NCBI GenBank assembly: GCA_001899235.1
Contig: MKVR01000050.1
Span: forward strand, 180,765-244,764
Direction of reading: 5' to 3'
DNA length: 64,000 bases
Origin: Nitrosospira sp. 56-18
Lineage (GTDB): Bacteria; Pseudomonadota; Gammaproteobacteria; Burkholderiales; Nitrosomonadaceae
Both the position numbers and the translations under genes were made by a program. The notes under the pieces are model-generated. The model did no database searches. It was given only the letters and a program-made list of their open reading frames with translations, and was not told where the DNA came from. Shown here one piece after another: positions 7,410 to 15,897 of this stretch. Numbering within the stretch: the stretch's first letter is position 1; each line of letters starts with the position of its first letter.

Positions 7410-9806
7410 TTACACCGTACTCGCCTCGTGCCAGTAGCGGCGTTGAAGGATGCGCGAGGTTTCGACCATCATGCCGTTGTCCCCGAAACGCAGCATCACG
7501 GCGCCATCCATATCGCTGCGCAACAGCGTGCTGCCCAGCGTGCGATAACGTTCCAATACCCCGGCCTCAGGATGGCCGAAACGGTTCCGGTAACCTACGC
7601 TGAAAATCACGAGCCGGGGGTCGACCTGGCGCACAAACTCTTCAGTCGAGGAGGTCCTGCTGCCATGGTGAGGCGCCAGCAGTACAGTGGAGCCGAGAAG
7701 AGCAGAATGATGCTTGAGCAATTCATATTCCGTTTTTCTTTCGATGTCGGCCGGCAGTAGAACACTGCCGTAAGCCGTCGTGATTTTCAGCACGCAGCTC
7801 AACCCGTTCGGTTTGATTCCAGGCCTGCCATAGCTCGGACCGGACGGATGCAGGACGTCGAAGCGGACGCCGTCCCAGGACCATGATTGCCCCTCCATAC
7901 ACCTTTCCTTCTCTTCCGCTGCAAGCTGTATCGGATGCCCGGTATCGAGGGAGGAGATCAATCGCTTTACCGGCACCGCTTCCAGCACCGACAGAGCCCC
8001 GCCGCTGTGATCGCTATCCGAATGCGAGACGATCATGGTGTCGAGTTGCTGAATACCTTCGGCACGCAGAAAAGGGACAATTATGCGGCTCCCGCTATCC
8101 GCCTCGGAATTGAAACCGGGACCGGTATCATAAAGCAGCGTATGATTTTTGGTGCGCGCGACAACTGCCAATCCCTGGCCGACATCCAGCACGGTAAGCC
8201 ATAGTTCTCCGGATTTCGGCCTCGCGGGAAGCACGAAAAAGATCGGCAGCAACGCGACTATGCCCAACCAGCGTGACGGAAAACCCGCGACCAGTCCCAA
8301 GCTCCATCCGAACCGGCCGGGCAGCAGCATCCAGGCGACGCCCGCCAGACCGGCCACCACCGCCCACGCTGGTGGCGCGTGCTGGGTCCAGACTGCCTGC
8401 GGCAGATCTCCCAGCCATGCGAGTATCTGCATGCAGCCGTTCAGCACAGCGTGAGCGGGCAGTAAAAGAAACTCGAATGGAGGCAGCGCTCCCAGCAGGG
8501 CCAGCGGCACTACCACCAGGCTTACGAGAGGAATAGCGATTGCATTGGCAAGAGGGGAAACCAGGGACACCTGCTGAAACATTGCCAATAATAGAGGTAT
8601 CAGGCCGAGGGTTATCGCCCATTGCACCCGGATCCATTCTGTCAGCCAGTTGGTTTTACCGATTCGCCCGGTCGATATCAGCAGAATGAGCCCGATGGCG
8701 CCGAATGACAACCAGAAGCCGGGCGCCAGCACAGCCCATGGATCAAGCATCACGACCGCCAGCAGGGCCCAGGCCAATACGGAAGTCGCGGAGGCAAGCC
8801 ACCCCCGCCACAAAGCGAAGGCAACCACTGCCAGCATATAGACAGTGCGCTGGGCCGGAATCGCGAAACCTGCCAATAGCGCATAGCCTAACGCTGCAGC
8901 CAGTCCCGCCAGCACCGCGGCTTTGCGTGCGGGCAACCACATGACGAGCCTTTGGCTCCTGCGCCATGACGCATACATCAGCGTGAAAAACAGTCCCGAG
9001 ACCATGGTGACATGCAATCCGGAAATGCTCATGAGGTGATTCACGCCGGTACGAGTGAATATTTTCCACTGTTCGCGGGGAATTGCGCGCTGATCCCCTA
9101 CCGCGAGCGCGACAAGTATTCCTCGATATTCGTTCTGGGATAATGCCTGTAGAAAATTCTCGCGAATCGTCTGGCGCAAGCGTTCGATACGGTACGGAAC
9201 CTGCCCGGCCATGTCGTCCAGGAGCAGGTTATCTTCGCTCTCCCGCACGTAGCCGGCGGCGCGGATATTACGCTCCAGCGCCCATTGCTCGAAGTCGAAG
9301 CCATGCGGGTTGATGCTGCCGTGAGGTCGCTTGAGGCGTACCGCCAGTCGCCAGCGCTCGCCCGCCCGCAGGTTGCGGTCGAGGAGCCGGGAATCAGCCC
9401 TTTTCTTATTGTCGTACCAGTTGAGGGAAATGTGTGCCGGGACGATGGCGCCAGGGGTCAGCACTTGCTCCACGTCAAAAGTGAATCGCAAACCACGCTC
9501 GCCAGCCTGGGGAAGTTCCGCGATCACGCCTATCAACTGGATATCGCGACCCTCCCATTCATGGGGGAGCGCGTCGGCCAGACGCCAATGGGCAAGCGCG
9601 GCCGCCCAGAAAAATCCCGCGACTGCAAATGAGACAATGAGCAGTATTTTCGAGGCAGCGGCAAGGATGGAAGTATGGGACCGGCATAATAAAAATGCCG
9701 GGGCCGCGCACAGCAGAAGCACCCACACCCAGCCGAGGTAAGGGAGGATCGGCTGTTGCTGCAACAGCCATACCCCGAAGGTGAACGCAACGATGCTTTT
9801 TTGCAT
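7410..9806 (-). CDS. comEC: DNA internalization-related competence protein ComEC/Rec2
   Basis: Inner-membrane channel thought to carry single-stranded DNA into the cytoplasm during natural transformation. 798 aa with the three-part layout of the family: N-terminal membrane helices plus OB-fold-like segment (to about 200), Competence domain of many helices (RTGVNHLMSISGLHVTMVSG, about 225-500), and a C-terminal metallo-beta-lactamase-like domain (LDVGQGLAVVARTKNHTLLY, SHSDSDHSGG, LLAPHHGSRTSS). It appears intact. It is transcribed toward relA, separated by a MITE. No other competence gene is in the window. Confidence 0.94.
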   Translation of the reverse strand: MQKSIVAFTFGVWLLQQQPILPYLGWVWVLLLCAAPAFLLCRSHTSILAAASKILLIVSFAVAGFFWAAALAHWRLADALPHEWEGRDIQLIGVIAELPQAGERGLRFTFDVEQVLTPGAIVPAHISLNWYDNKKRADSRLLDRNLRAGERWRLAVRLKRPHGSINPHGFDFEQWALERNIRAAGYVRESEDNLLLDDMAGQVPYRIERLRQTIRENFLQALSQNEYRGILVALAVGDQRAIPREQWKIFTRTGVNHLMSISGLHVTMVSGLFFTLMYASWRRSQRLVMWLPARKAAVLAGLAAALGYALLAGFAIPAQRTVYMLAVVAFALWRGWLASATSVLAWALLAVVMLDPWAVLAPGFWLSFGAIGLILLISTGRIGKTNWLTEWIRVQWAITLGLIPLLLAMFQQVSLVSPLANAIAIPLVSLVVVPLALLGALPPFEFLLLPAHAVLNGCMQILAWLGDLPQAVWTQHAPPAWAVVAGLAGVAWMLLPGRFGWSLGLVAGFPSRWLGIVALLPIFFVLPARPKSGELWLTVLDVGQGLAVVARTKNHTLLYDTGPGFNSEADSGSRIIVPFLRAEGIQQLDTMIVSHSDSDHSGGALSVLEAVPVKRLISSLDTGHPIQLAAEEKERCMEGQSWSWDGVRFDVLHPSGPSYGRPGIKPNGLSCVLKITTAYGSVLLPADIERKTEYELLKHHSALLGSTVLLAPHHGSRTSSTEEFVRQVDPRLVIFSVGYRNRFGHPEAGVLERYRTLGSTLLRSDMDGAVMLRFGDNGMMVETSRILQRRYWHEASTV

Positions 9807-9984
9807 TACCGCCTTCCTCCTGAAAGTATCGCCCGGCGGTTTTGCTTATGGTCGTTCGCCAGGAATGGCTTCTTCCTGTGCGGCCGAGAGTTTCGCAAAC
9901 TTGGCATACTCCCCGATTTCATGTGCCTGCGAATCGGCCGATTTATGTTTACACGCATTGGCGGTATTTCCGTAAACTCACTCC

Positions 9985-10545
9985 ATGCTTCGAAAATTCT
10001 TCAAAAAATATCTCCCCTCGCATGAGAGTATTCGGCAAAACCGGTTTATCGGCTTATTCGGCACGCGCCTGCATCATCACAATCTGTGGCATCTGCATCG
10101 CCGATCGGTGGCGGGTGGGGTGGCGGCCGGCTTGTTTGCCGGATTGATTCCGGGCAGCAACCCGGTGCAGTTTTTTTTCGCTGCCTTATTTGCTGTCGCT
10201 TTCAAGGTGAATCTGCCAGTGGCAGTGGTGACGACGCTTTATTCCAACCCCTTGACTATCGTGCCCATTTATATCGCAGCCTATACTATCGGCGCCCTGA
10301 TCACCGGCAATGGCGGCAGCAGCATGCCCCAAGCCGAACTGCATCTGATGGATAAACCTATTCTGGAATGGATTCCTGCAGTGATCGACTGGGTGGTTTC
10401 CCTGGGAAAGCCATTGCTGGCGGGACTATTCCTGTTGGGAATAGTGCTCTCAACGGGAGGCTATTTTCTGGTGCGAGGCGCGTGGCGGCTATATGCCATT
10501 CATGAATGGCGCAAGCGATCAAGGCGGCGCAGAGTAAATCCCTGA
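9985..10545 (+). CDS. DUF2062 domain membrane protein
   Basis: 186 aa. It matches the DUF2062 family: N-terminal basic segment LRKFFKKYLPSHESIRQ, then GVAAGLFAGLIPGSNPVQFF and LYSNPLTIVPIYIAAYTIG, the hallmark core, followed by a second pair of helices (LLAGLFLLGIVLSTGGYFLV) and a very basic tail (RKRSRRRR). Expected in the inner membrane; the function of the family is not known. Divergent from comEC and convergent with lolD, so likely its own transcription unit. The 178-bp gap upstream shows only an inverted GTTTAC/GTAAAC pair of uncertain meaning. Confidence 0.85.
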   Translation: MLRKFFKKYLPSHESIRQNRFIGLFGTRLHHHNLWHLHRRSVAGGVAAGLFAGLIPGSNPVQFFFAALFAVAFKVNLPVAVVTTLYSNPLTIVPIYIAAYTIGALITGNGGSSMPQAELHLMDKPILEWIPAVIDWVVSLGKPLLAGLFLLGIVLSTGGYFLVRGAWRLYAIHEWRKRSRRRRVNP

Positions 10546-10588
10546 AAAGTCACAATGCCGGAGAAACCTGTCTGATACGGAAATCGAG

Positions 10589-10665
10589 CACCCCGCCGCA
10601 AGCAGCGGGGTATTAACTGCGCTCTCATAATCCGCTGGCTTCAGCCAGCCTTCGCCCCAAGGGGC
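10589..10665. repeat. Cluster of three hairpins between convergent genes
   Basis: Three palindromes follow each other: ACCCCGC/GCGGGGT, GCTGGCT-TC-AGCCAGC, and CGCCCC-AA-GGGGCG. The first and third are each followed by a GGGGWATTAA tail, so they look like a matched pair. They sit between the DUF2062 gene and lolD, which converge, and may act as a two-way terminator or be a REP-like or IS200/IS605-end remnant. No T-tract is present. Confidence 0.6.
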
Positions 10666-10714
10666 GGGGAATTAAACCCGCAGGGATTGAAAGCGAATGC
10701 TTTCAGGCATGGCT

Positions 10715-11392
10715 TCACTCAACCAGGACGCCATCTTCCAGCCTCAATGTCCGGCCAGCCCTTTTGGCCAGGTCCGGATCGTGGGTGACGATGATAAGGC
10801 TTGCACCCGCACCGCGGTTAAGCTCGAGCATCAAATCAAACACCGCACCGGCAGTTCGGCGATCCAGGTTGCCGGTGGGTTCGTCCGCGAGAACGCACTC
10901 CGGCTGAGTGACCAGGCCCCGCGCTACCGCGGCACGCTGACGCTCTCCCCCCGAGAGTTCGCCCGGTGTATGTGAAAGGCGATGGCCAAGGCCCACCTGC
11001 CTCAATATTTCCGCGGAAGCCTCATATGCCTTCTGGCTGTCCATGCGGCGGATCAGAAGTGGCATGGCGACATTTTCCAGGGCGCTGAATTCCGGAAGCA
11101 GATGATGAAACTGATAAATGAAACCCAGCGACCGGTTGCGCAACCGGCATCTCTCCTCTTCCTCCATGACCGCGATTTCTTGCCCCATGACTTTGATCTC
11201 TCCGCTGGAAAGTGCGTCGAGCCCCCCCAGCAGGTGCAGCAATGTGCTTTTTCCAGAACCCGATGCGCCCACGATGGCTATTGTCTCGCCGGCCATGACA
11301 TCCAGATCTATACCCGTCAAGACCGGCACCTCGAGCTTGCCCTGGAAATAGCTCTTGCAGAGAGCGCGGCACGAGATGATGGCGCTATTCAT
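10715..11392 (-). CDS. lolD: Lipoprotein-releasing ABC transporter ATP-binding protein LolD
   Basis: 225 aa ATPase of the LolCDE complex that extracts outer-membrane lipoproteins from the inner membrane and hands them to LolA. Walker [13 protein letters not shown] signature LSGGERQR, Walker [13 protein letters not shown] and switch His IIVTHD are all present; [20 protein letters not shown] is typical of LolD/MacB-type ATPases. Its start overlaps the end of lolC/E by 8 bp, indicating one operon. Confidence 0.95.
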   Translation of the reverse strand: MNSAIISCRALCKSYFQGKLEVPVLTGIDLDVMAGETIAIVGASGSGKSTLLHLLGGLDALSSGEIKVMGQEIAVMEEEERCRLRNRSLGFIYQFHHLLPEFSALENVAMPLLIRRMDSQKAYEASAEILRQVGLGHRLSHTPGELSGGERQRAAVARGLVTQPECVLADEPTGNLDRRTAGAVFDLMLELNRGAGASLIIVTHDPDLAKRAGRTLRLEDGVLVE

Positions 11393-12632
11393 AGCGCAAC
11401 GCCTCCGCGGGGTTGACTCGAGAGGCCCGGTAGCTGGGATAAAGCGTTGCCAGCAGCGTCAATACGAAAGACACTGTTGCGACAGCCACGATGTCGGGCA
11501 ATTGCGGATCGGAAGGAATTTCGCTGATGTAATAGACCTCCGGCGAGAGGAAACGGACGCTGAATATTCGCTCGATGAACGCTATCACCGAGTCCACGTT
11601 GTAGGCAAGCAAGACGCCTCCTATGACGCCCAAAGTCGTGCCGATGATGCCGATAAGCGTTCCCTGGACGATAAAAATCTTCATGATGCTTCGCGGGCTC
11701 GCTCCCAGGGTGCGCAGGATAGCGATATCGGGCTGCTTGTCCGTGACGGCCATTACCAGGGTGGATACGATATTGAATGCGGCGACCGCAATGATGAGCG
11801 CAAGAATGAGCGACAGCATGCGCTTTTCGATCTGTATCGCACGAAAATAATTGGCATGCTGGCGCGTCCAGTCGGTAATATAGACACCTTCCGAAATCAG
11901 CGGAACGAGCTCTCTCGCCACCTGGGGGGCCTCGAATAAATCGTGTAGCTTCAGCCGCACGCCCGAAACCTCGTCGCCTTCCATGCGGTAGAGTTTCTGC
12001 GCGTCGGCAAGATGGATAAGCACCAGCCCGGAATCATATTCTGAATGCCCCGCTTCGAAGATGCCGGTGACAGTAAATTGCTTGAGGCGCGGCAATATCC
12101 CAGCGGGAGTAACCTGTCCCTGGGGTGAGATCAGTACGATTTTGTCTCCGGTAAATGCGCTCAATGCCCGGGCCAATCCCGTGCCGATTACAATGCCAAA
12201 TTCTCCGGGCTTCAGATTATCGAGGCTTCCGTCCACCATCATGTTCGCCAAATCCGCCACGTTATCTTCCATCCGTGGCAGTATGCCCCTTACCACCACC
12301 CCACTGACAATCTGGTCGAACGATACCATGCCCTGTGCGCTGACATAGGGTGCGGCAGCTTCCACCTGAGAATGCTTCAGCGCCTCTTCCGCCACGTGCC
12401 GCCAGTCTTTCAGGCTTCCATCCAGCCCGCTCACCTGGATGTGCGAGGCCACGCCAAGAATGCGTGTGCGCACTTCTTTCTGAAAGCCATTCATGACCGA
12501 CATGACGGTAATGAGAGCCGTCATGCCCAGGGTAATGCCCAGCAGGGAAATCAGCGAAATGAAAGAAATAAAGTGATTCCGGCGCTTGGCGCGCGTGTAG
12601 CGAAGACCGATGAATAGCTCGTAGGAAGACAC
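11385..12632 (-). CDS. lolC: Lipoprotein-releasing system permease LolC/LolE family
   Basis: 415 aa inner-membrane subunit of LolCDE. One helix near the N-terminus ([21 protein letters not shown]), a long periplasmic MacB-PCD-like domain, then three FtsX-type helices ([58 protein letters not shown]) ending in [11 protein letters not shown], the LolC/E signature. Only one permease gene accompanies lolD, so it either forms a homodimer (LolF-like) or has a partner outside the window; LolC and LolE cannot be told apart here. Upstream 83 bp carry the probable promoter. Confidence 0.92.
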   Translation of the reverse strand: MSSYELFIGLRYTRAKRRNHFISFISLISLLGITLGMTALITVMSVMNGFQKEVRTRILGVASHIQVSGLDGSLKDWRHVAEEALKHSQVEAAAPYVSAQGMVSFDQIVSGVVVRGILPRMEDNVADLANMMVDGSLDNLKPGEFGIVIGTGLARALSAFTGDKIVLISPQGQVTPAGILPRLKQFTVTGIFEAGHSEYDSGLVLIHLADAQKLYRMEGDEVSGVRLKLHDLFEAPQVARELVPLISEGVYITDWTRQHANYFRAIQIEKRMLSLILALIIAVAAFNIVSTLVMAVTDKQPDIAILRTLGASPRSIMKIFIVQGTLIGIIGTTLGVIGGVLLAYNVDSVIAFIERIFSVRFLSPEVYYISEIPSDPQLPDIVAVATVSFVLTLLATLYPSYRASRVNPAEALRYE

Positions 12633-12715
12633 AGATGAATGGGCCCAGATAAACGGAAGGTAAGTGGAATGCCGAAGTTTGCCATATTCCGGCTGGGCTG
12701 GGGGCGATTACTCCG

Positions 12716-14755
12716 TCAGAAGTTGCCTCTCAGGCCCGCTACCAGCGCTCTTCCCGCCAATGGAGAAAAATCCTTCAGGAAGGAGGTATGTACTCGCATC
12801 TCTTCGTTGAGTAAATTTTTACCTTGCAGAAACAAATTCAGCGCTCCTGATTTCGTCTTCCAGATGCGATAGCTCGCATCGATATTGACCAGTGTATAGC
12901 CTGGCGTCGCTGTTTCGAATTCCGCTACACGGCTTTGACGCATCACATGGATAACGCTGATATTCGTGGTCCACGGGCCCATGCGATGATCAAGCTCCAG
13001 CCCAACCCGGGGGGGGGTGATGCGAGGCACGTTTCCGCCTTTGTCGAGCCTGCCGCGCACGTAGTCGGCGAAAAGACGCAAATCTATCATGCCCGGCTTC
13101 AAGGTAAATATCGCTTCCGCTTCAGCGCCAAAAAACCTCGCGCCGGTTTGTACGAAATTCTGCACCTGGAAATCGCCGTTCGGATCCAGAATACCGTGGT
13201 CATCCGATCGATCGGCAATTCCGTCGCCATTGGCATCCTGTCCCTGCATGAATATATAGTTGTCTATCCAGCTATGGAATACATTGATTTTCCATCTTAC
13301 CGCGCCCGCATGCTTGTTCAGTGAAATATCGATGTTATTGGTCGTCTCACCGGATAGGTTGCTGTTACCCTTCTGAAATGTTCCCGTACCGCGATGAGCG
13401 CCATGGGTATAAAGTTCTTCCGTTGCCGGCGCGCGCTGTCCTCGGGTGGCCGACAAGCCCAGCCCGTAGCCCTCCGTGAATTTCCACACCGTGCCTGCGG
13501 AGACATTATAGAGATTGAATGCGCGCGAAGGGTTCATGCCGCCCTGAGGATCCTGACTGGCACGCTCAATGCGCCCCCCCAGTTCCACCCGCCATCGATT
13601 CCAGTTGCGTTCCTCGACGATAAACAATCCTGCGGAATTGGATTTTGTCACGGGCACCACCGCTTCTTCTCCTAATGCGGAAAAATCCCGGTTCTGGAAT
13701 TGAAAACCGAACACCCCCTGCCACTTCTTTACCGGCGCATGCAAAAGTTCGATACGACTTTCCAGGCTCCTGTTTTTGAAGCGTGTGGCGATCTCTCCGG
13801 TACTCTCCATCTCATTATGCTTATAGTCGTTATACCCCAGGCGCACCTTGAGCCTTTCGAAACCCCGGAGCGGATCATTCAATTCGCCCGCCATATCGTA
13901 GCGTGTCTGCTTGAGATCTATTTTGGAGCCCTCGGGACTCGGCACGCCATATTTATTCTCCAGATGCGAAACCGATATGCCGGCAAAGCCTCTTTCTCCT
14001 ACGAAAGATCCGCCCACGGAAGCGCCATCCGAATCGATTGCACTGTTCCTGACTACGCCTTTCGGGCTGCTGGGATCGTTTTCGTTGGCTCGCCCTGGAA
14101 TATGATAATCATCGGTTTTACGCTTGAAAGCATCTACAGTCCAGGATGTGCGGCCTACGCTGCCGGAGGCATTGAACGCACCACTGCGTTCCGCCGTCGC
14201 GGTGTTGCCCCGCACTTCGAAATTGCCCTTCGGCGAGACGAACAATTGATCGGGTATGCGTCCGTTTACGACATTGACCACGCCACCCGACGCTCCGCTG
14301 CCATAAAGGAGTGTGGCGGGACCTCGCAGGATTTCGATCTGGGAAGCGTTGAGAGACTCCGCCGTTACTGCATGGTCGGGGCTGACGCTCGAAAGATCAA
14401 GCGTGCCGATGCCATTTTGCAGGACCCGGATACGGGGACCATCAAGGCCCCGGATGATCGGGCGCCCGGCGGCCGGGCCAAAGGAACTGGATGCCACGCC
14501 CAGTTCGCGCGACAGGGTGTCGCCCAGGCTTGCCTCCCGCTTGCGCCGAAGATCCTCGCCTCGCAACACGGAAACAGGCTGAGCCATGTCAAGCTCGGAC
14601 CGGTTCTCGAATGGCGTAGCCGTGACAATGACCGCAGGCAATACGCTGTTTTCTGCGGAATCCTGCGCTTGTGCGGGTAGGGTTGCGAGAGCGCAAAGCA
14701 TGAGTGCGCTCGTGTGCCGGGATGACCGACCCGTGCATCGGATTGTTGGTCGCAT
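12716..14755 (-). CDS. znuD: TonB-dependent outer-membrane receptor, ZnuD-like (zinc uptake)
   Basis: Outer-membrane gated beta-barrel. With the ATG at 14755 it is 679 aa: signal peptide ending LATLPAQAQ, a TonB-box-like LPAVIVTATP, plug domain (GRPIIRGLDGPRIRVLQNG; QIEILRGPATLLYGSGASGG) and barrel ending in aromatic Phe (AGLRGNF). The LYTHGAHRGTGTF loop resembles ZnuD-type receptors. The zinc assignment rests on the Zur-type regulator nearby and a shared palindrome upstream (14811-14825); the family also includes other metal receptors. The TTG start at 14803 used by the track would precede the signal peptide and is unlikely. Confidence 0.83.
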   Translation of the reverse strand: MRPTIRCTGRSSRHTSALMLCALATLPAQAQDSAENSVLPAVIVTATPFENRSELDMAQPVSVLRGEDLRRKREASLGDTLSRELGVASSSFGPAAGRPIIRGLDGPRIRVLQNGIGTLDLSSVSPDHAVTAESLNASQIEILRGPATLLYGSGASGGVVNVVNGRIPDQLFVSPKGNFEVRGNTATAERSGAFNASGSVGRTSWTVDAFKRKTDDYHIPGRANENDPSSPKGVVRNSAIDSDGASVGGSFVGERGFAGISVSHLENKYGVPSPEGSKIDLKQTRYDMAGELNDPLRGFERLKVRLGYNDYKHNEMESTGEIATRFKNRSLESRIELLHAPVKKWQGVFGFQFQNRDFSALGEEAVVPVTKSNSAGLFIVEERNWNRWRVELGGRIERASQDPQGGMNPSRAFNLYNVSAGTVWKFTEGYGLGLSATRGQRAPATEELYTHGAHRGTGTFQKGNSNLSGETTNNIDISLNKHAGAVRWKINVFHSWIDNYIFMQGQDANGDGIADRSDDHGILDPNGDFQVQNFVQTGARFFGAEAEAIFTLKPGMIDLRLFADYVRGRLDKGGNVPRITPPRVGLELDHRMGPWTTNISVIHVMRQSRVAEFETATPGYTLVNIDASYRIWKTKSGALNLFLQGKNLLNEEMRVHTSFLKDFSPLAGRALVAGLRGNF

Positions 14756-14810
14756 GAGATGATGAATTCGGTTGTTCTCACCGACTCTTCCGGGCCAGCG
14801 CAACTCTTAT

Positions 14811-14825
14811 TGCAACTCAGTTGCG
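14811..14825. promoter_or_regulatory. Candidate Zur operator upstream of the TonB receptor
   Basis: TGCAACTCAGTTGCG: arms TGCAAC/GTTGCG around 3 bp, matching the palindrome before zur (15807-15820). An extra half site GCAACT lies just beside it. It is located 56 bp before the receptor ATG. Seen in sequence; binding by Zur is inferred. The rest of the 14756-14942 gap holds nothing else I recognise. Confidence 0.6.
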
Positions 14826-14942
14826 TTACGAAGGCCAAATAGCGGAAATTTCAGTGGATGAATAGATCCCGAAGGACCGATACCCCAAAACGGCAAATTC
14901 CTCGAAAGGGAGGCGCTTGGTAGTTTTATATAGACGGAAGTA

Positions 14943-15374
14943 TCATCCGCGGGGAGGAGCCCGGGTGGGATAAAGGGATGCGGAGCCCGAGAGGCGCTGC
15001 TCAGGCTCGTCCTGGCGCGGACTGCGCTGGCCGGTTTGATTACGGAAGAAAATGGCCAGCGTGGAGAAAATGATGCTGAGCCCCGTCAAAGCGAGACAGT
15101 CGAGGCAAGCGCGATCAATGTCGATATCGACTTCGCCGCTGTTGACTTCACCGCCGTCGAATTCGCCGCTGTTGACTCCCCTTAAGACAGACCCGTCGCC
15201 GAGGTGAGTTTCGTGAACTGAATCCACGTGCGTGAGCACGTGGGCTTCCTGGAACACGGGGACGTACGACAAAGCCAGAATAAGAATAAGAAGCAGACTC
15301 TTAAGGTACAGGCCCGGACGTTTCTCCCTGGGGATCCATCCCATTGCCCGCATTGAAAAACCGGGAATTCTCAT
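14943..15374 (-). CDS. DUF2946-like small membrane protein
   Basis: 143 aa with one N-terminal helix (YLKSLLLILILALSYVPVF), QEAHVLTHVDSVHETH, an acidic/Gly linker, a second hydrophobic stretch bearing CLDCLALTGLS, and a C-terminal TRAPPRG. The RAPP ending and Cys/His pattern recall DUF2946-type proteins found beside metal-uptake receptors; function unknown. I chose the ATG at 15374, which overlaps the zur stop as ATGA, over the track start at 15389. The linker is partly built from a duplicated 16-base unit (TTCGCCGCTGTTGACT, twice). Likely co-transcribed with zur and metal-related. Confidence 0.65.
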   Translation of the reverse strand: MRIPGFSMRAMGWIPREKRPGLYLKSLLLILILALSYVPVFQEAHVLTHVDSVHETHLGDGSVLRGVNSGEFDGGEVNSGEVDIDIDRACLDCLALTGLSIIFSTLAIFFRNQTGQRSPRQDEPEQRLSGSASLYPTRAPPRG

Positions 15375-15793
15375 ACGCACTCCGCGCACAGCCCCTTGAC
15401 CGTCAATTCGACTTCCAGCGGCCTGTAGCCCGCGGGCAATGGGCGATCATACTCGGCTTTCATATCATCCAGGCACATTACCCGAGTACAGCGAGTGCAT
15501 TTGAAATGTGCGTGTCGATGCGTGCGTAAATCATTGTTCGCCCTGAAACGCCATACCCGATCATCACTCACTATCCTGTGCACCAGGCATTTGTCATTCA
15601 ACCAATCAAGTATGCGATACAGCGTTACCCGATTCAGCCTGCTTTTACCACGCAGGCGCTCCTCGATCTCCTGATGAGAAACAGGCCGCTGCTCCGCAAG
15701 CAGCATTGCCAGAACCCGGATTCTGCCTGACGTGGCTCGCTCACCCGTTTGCCGGATGAGATTGTCTGCTCGTTCCTGAAAATCAATAGACAT
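15371..15793 (-). CDS. zur: Fur-family regulator, Zur type
   Basis: About 140 aa from ATG 15793 (MSIDFQERADN); ATG 15805 would add four residues. Winged helix (SGRIRVLAMLLAEQRPVSHQEIEERL; LNRVTLYRILDWL) followed by the metal/dimer domain with HRHAHFKCTRCTRVMC and GLCAECV, two CxxC pairs forming the structural zinc site. Zinc sensing rather than iron is inferred from the TonB receptor next door and the His-rich HRHAHF segment. The palindrome ending 13 bp before the start suggests autoregulation. The 169-aa version in the ORF track would run through that operator. Confidence 0.85.
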   Translation of the reverse strand: MSIDFQERADNLIRQTGERATSGRIRVLAMLLAEQRPVSHQEIEERLRGKSRLNRVTLYRILDWLNDKCLVHRIVSDDRVWRFRANNDLRTHRHAHFKCTRCTRVMCLDDMKAEYDRPLPAGYRPLEVELTVKGLCAECV

Positions 15794-15806
15794 ATCTGCT
15801 ATCATT

Positions 15807-15820
15807 GCAACCAAGTTGCA
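15807..15820. promoter_or_regulatory. Candidate Zur operator in the zur / beta-helix divergent region
   Basis: TGCAAC-CAA-GTTGCA (T at 15806 included) is a perfect 6+6 palindrome with 3-bp spacer, the same architecture as at 14811-14825. It lies just before zur and within the 105-bp gap shared with the divergent beta-helix gene, so it could affect both. Confidence 0.6.
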
Positions 15821-15897
15821 TTTACTATAACCGCAATATCCGATACAAGCAACCTCAATTTCAGCGATATGAACGGCCACTGCATTTTGTCGAATAC

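Noticed and set aside
10660-10710. CRISPR-repeat-like end (GCAGGGATTGAAAGC)
   Set aside because: Occurs once; no second repeat at spacer distance and no cas genes.
13700-14680. 326-aa plus-strand ORF opposite the TonB receptor
   Set aside because: Antisense to a clear receptor gene; no start signals or domain.
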